From JBCDBY01 sp039182715 (lineage in GTDB: Bacteria > Planctomycetota > PLA2), in assembly GCA_039182715.1 (NCBI GenBank), contig JBCDBY010000266.1, positions 1-6,574 of the forward strand: DNA of 6,574 bases. Direction: 5' to 3'. The notes beneath the pieces were generated by a model that worked only from the letters and a program-made list of their open reading frames with translations, was not told the DNA's origin and made no database searches. The position numbers were made by a program, and so were the translations under genes. Of the stretch, positions 5,843-6,574 are shown in pieces; the stretch's first letter is position 1, and each line of letters begins with the position of its first letter.

Positions 5843-6574
5843 ATGGCTACCATCTCCCGACTCTTCGGATGGCGCCACCTGCGCGCCGAGCCCACCTTCC
5901 ACGTGCTGCAATTTCAGCGCGGCCAGCTGCGCCGCGACGGGCGCGGCCTCGCATTCTGGTTCTATCCGCTCTCGACGAGCATCGCCGAGGTGCCGTGCAG
6001 TGACCGCGACGAGACGTTTCTGTTCCACGCGCGTTCGCGCGACTTCCAGGACGTCACGGCGCAGGGCGTGATCACCTACCGCGTGGCCGACCCGAAGAAG
6101 CTCGCCAACCGCGTCGACTTCTCGCTCGACCTGAAACACGGCGTCTATCGCAAGCAGCCCCTCGAGCAGATCTCGCAGCTGCTCGTGCAGGCGGCGCAAC
6201 AGCACGCGTGGGCCTACCTCGCGGCGACGACCGTGCGCGACATCCTCGCCGAGGGCGTCGACGAGGTGCGCGCTCGCATCGAGCGGGGTCTGCGCGCCGA
6301 CGCCGACCTCGAAGCGATGGGCCTTTCCATCGTCGGCGTGCGCGTCGCCGAGCTGGCGCCGACCAGCGACCTCGAGAAGGCGCTGCAGGCGCCGACGCAC
6401 GAGGCGATTCAGCAGGAGGCGGACGAGGCGATCTTCCAGCGCCGCGCGCTCGCCGTCGAGAAGGAGCGCGCCATCCAGGAGAACGAGCTGCAAAACCAGA
6501 TCGAGCTCGCCACGCGCGAAACCGACCTCATCGCCAAGCAGGGCGCCAATGCGCGACAGAAGGCGGAGGCCGCA
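5843..6574 (+). CDS. SPFH/band-7 domain protein, 3' end cut by window edge
   Basis: Member of the stomatin/prohibitin/flotillin (SPFH) superfamily, whose members form ring or cage oligomers, usually at membranes. Reading from ATG at 5843 gives 244 residues with no stop before the edge. The band-7 beta domain covers about 18-170 (DFQDVTAQGVITYRVADP at 67-84; GLSIVGVRVAELAPT at 160-174). A charged helix follows from about 185 (EADEAIFQRRALAVEKERAI, then ENELQNQIELA), the usual SPFH coiled coil. Unlike stomatins and flotillins it shows no N-terminal membrane helix. Residues 1-17 are basic and only modestly hydrophobic, so it may be soluble or attached through a later region or partner. It is probably co-transcribed with the NrtR-like regulator, hence possibly controlled by ADP-ribose or NAD state. 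Its exact role is unknown. The long antisense open frame across it is a GC-driven shadow. Confidence 0.9.
   Translation, partial: MATISRLFGWRHLRAEPTFHVLQFQRGQLRRDGRGLAFWFYPLSTSIAEVPCSDRDETFLFHARSRDFQDVTAQGVITYRVADPKKLANRVDFSLDLKHGVYRKQPLEQISQLLVQAAQQHAWAYLAATTVRDILAEGVDEVRARIERGLRADADLEAMGLSIVGVRVAELAPTSDLEKALQAPTHEAIQQEADEAIFQRRALAVEKERAIQENELQNQIELATRETDLIAKQGANARQKAEAA

Noticed and set aside
5063..6493. Long minus-strand open frame (476 codons) antisense to the regulator and SPFH genes
   Set aside because: Arginine/alanine/valine-rich composition typical of antisense reading through GC-biased codons; the plus strand encodes two clear protein families with a good ribosome site between them.
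1..6574. CRISPR array, tRNA, rRNA, insertion sequence or attachment site
   Set aside because: No repeated spacer pattern, no cloverleaf or rRNA segment, no transposase and no terminal inverted repeats were seen.

Overview
The window is GC-rich DNA with strong G/C third-position bias and tightly spaced bacterial genes. It holds four complete genes and one truncated gene. The error-prone polymerase DnaE2, a Gly-rich lipobox lipoprotein and an NrtR-type regulator suggest a high-GC Gram-negative bacterium. This is probably a proteobacterium in the broad sense or a Myxococcota-like lineage. That placement is an inference from protein style, since no rRNA or marker gene is present.

Left part (1-3074, + strand): bases 1-41 hold nothing I can assign, and the dnaE2 frame is open through them. 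A full-length dnaE2 (imuC) follows, with PHP, palm/fingers, helix-hairpin-helix and OB modules. It is normally the last gene of the SOS-inducible imuA-imuB-dnaE2 mutagenesis cassette. Any imuA/imuB would lie to the left, outside the window.

Middle part (3145-4934, - strand): dnaE2 converges on a small M14-type zinc carboxypeptidase gene with only 70 bp between the two stops and no convincing terminator there. Upstream of the peptidase on the same strand is a secreted lipoprotein of unknown function. It starts with GTG behind a strong Shine-Dalgarno sequence. It ends in a textbook intrinsic terminator (13-bp perfect stem, UUCG loop, T5) that stops 12 nt before the first possible peptidase start in this region.

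Right part (4935-6574): a 167-bp divergent control region separates the lipoprotein gene from a rightward pair of genes. The first of the pair is an NrtR-like regulator, a Nudix domain plus winged helix, whose Nudix box has lost its metal-binding glutamates. Twelve bases later comes an SPFH/band-7 protein that runs off the window. A 38-bp interrupted dyad (outer arms CTTATCTACA / TGCAGATAAG, centre GCATATATGC) overlaps the best promoter candidate and ends 2 bp before the regulator's start codon. This is the layout expected of an autoregulatory operator.

The most notable item is this apparent ADP-ribose/NAD-responsive regulator plus SPFH membrane-scaffold unit. The remaining genes look like ordinary accessory or housekeeping content.
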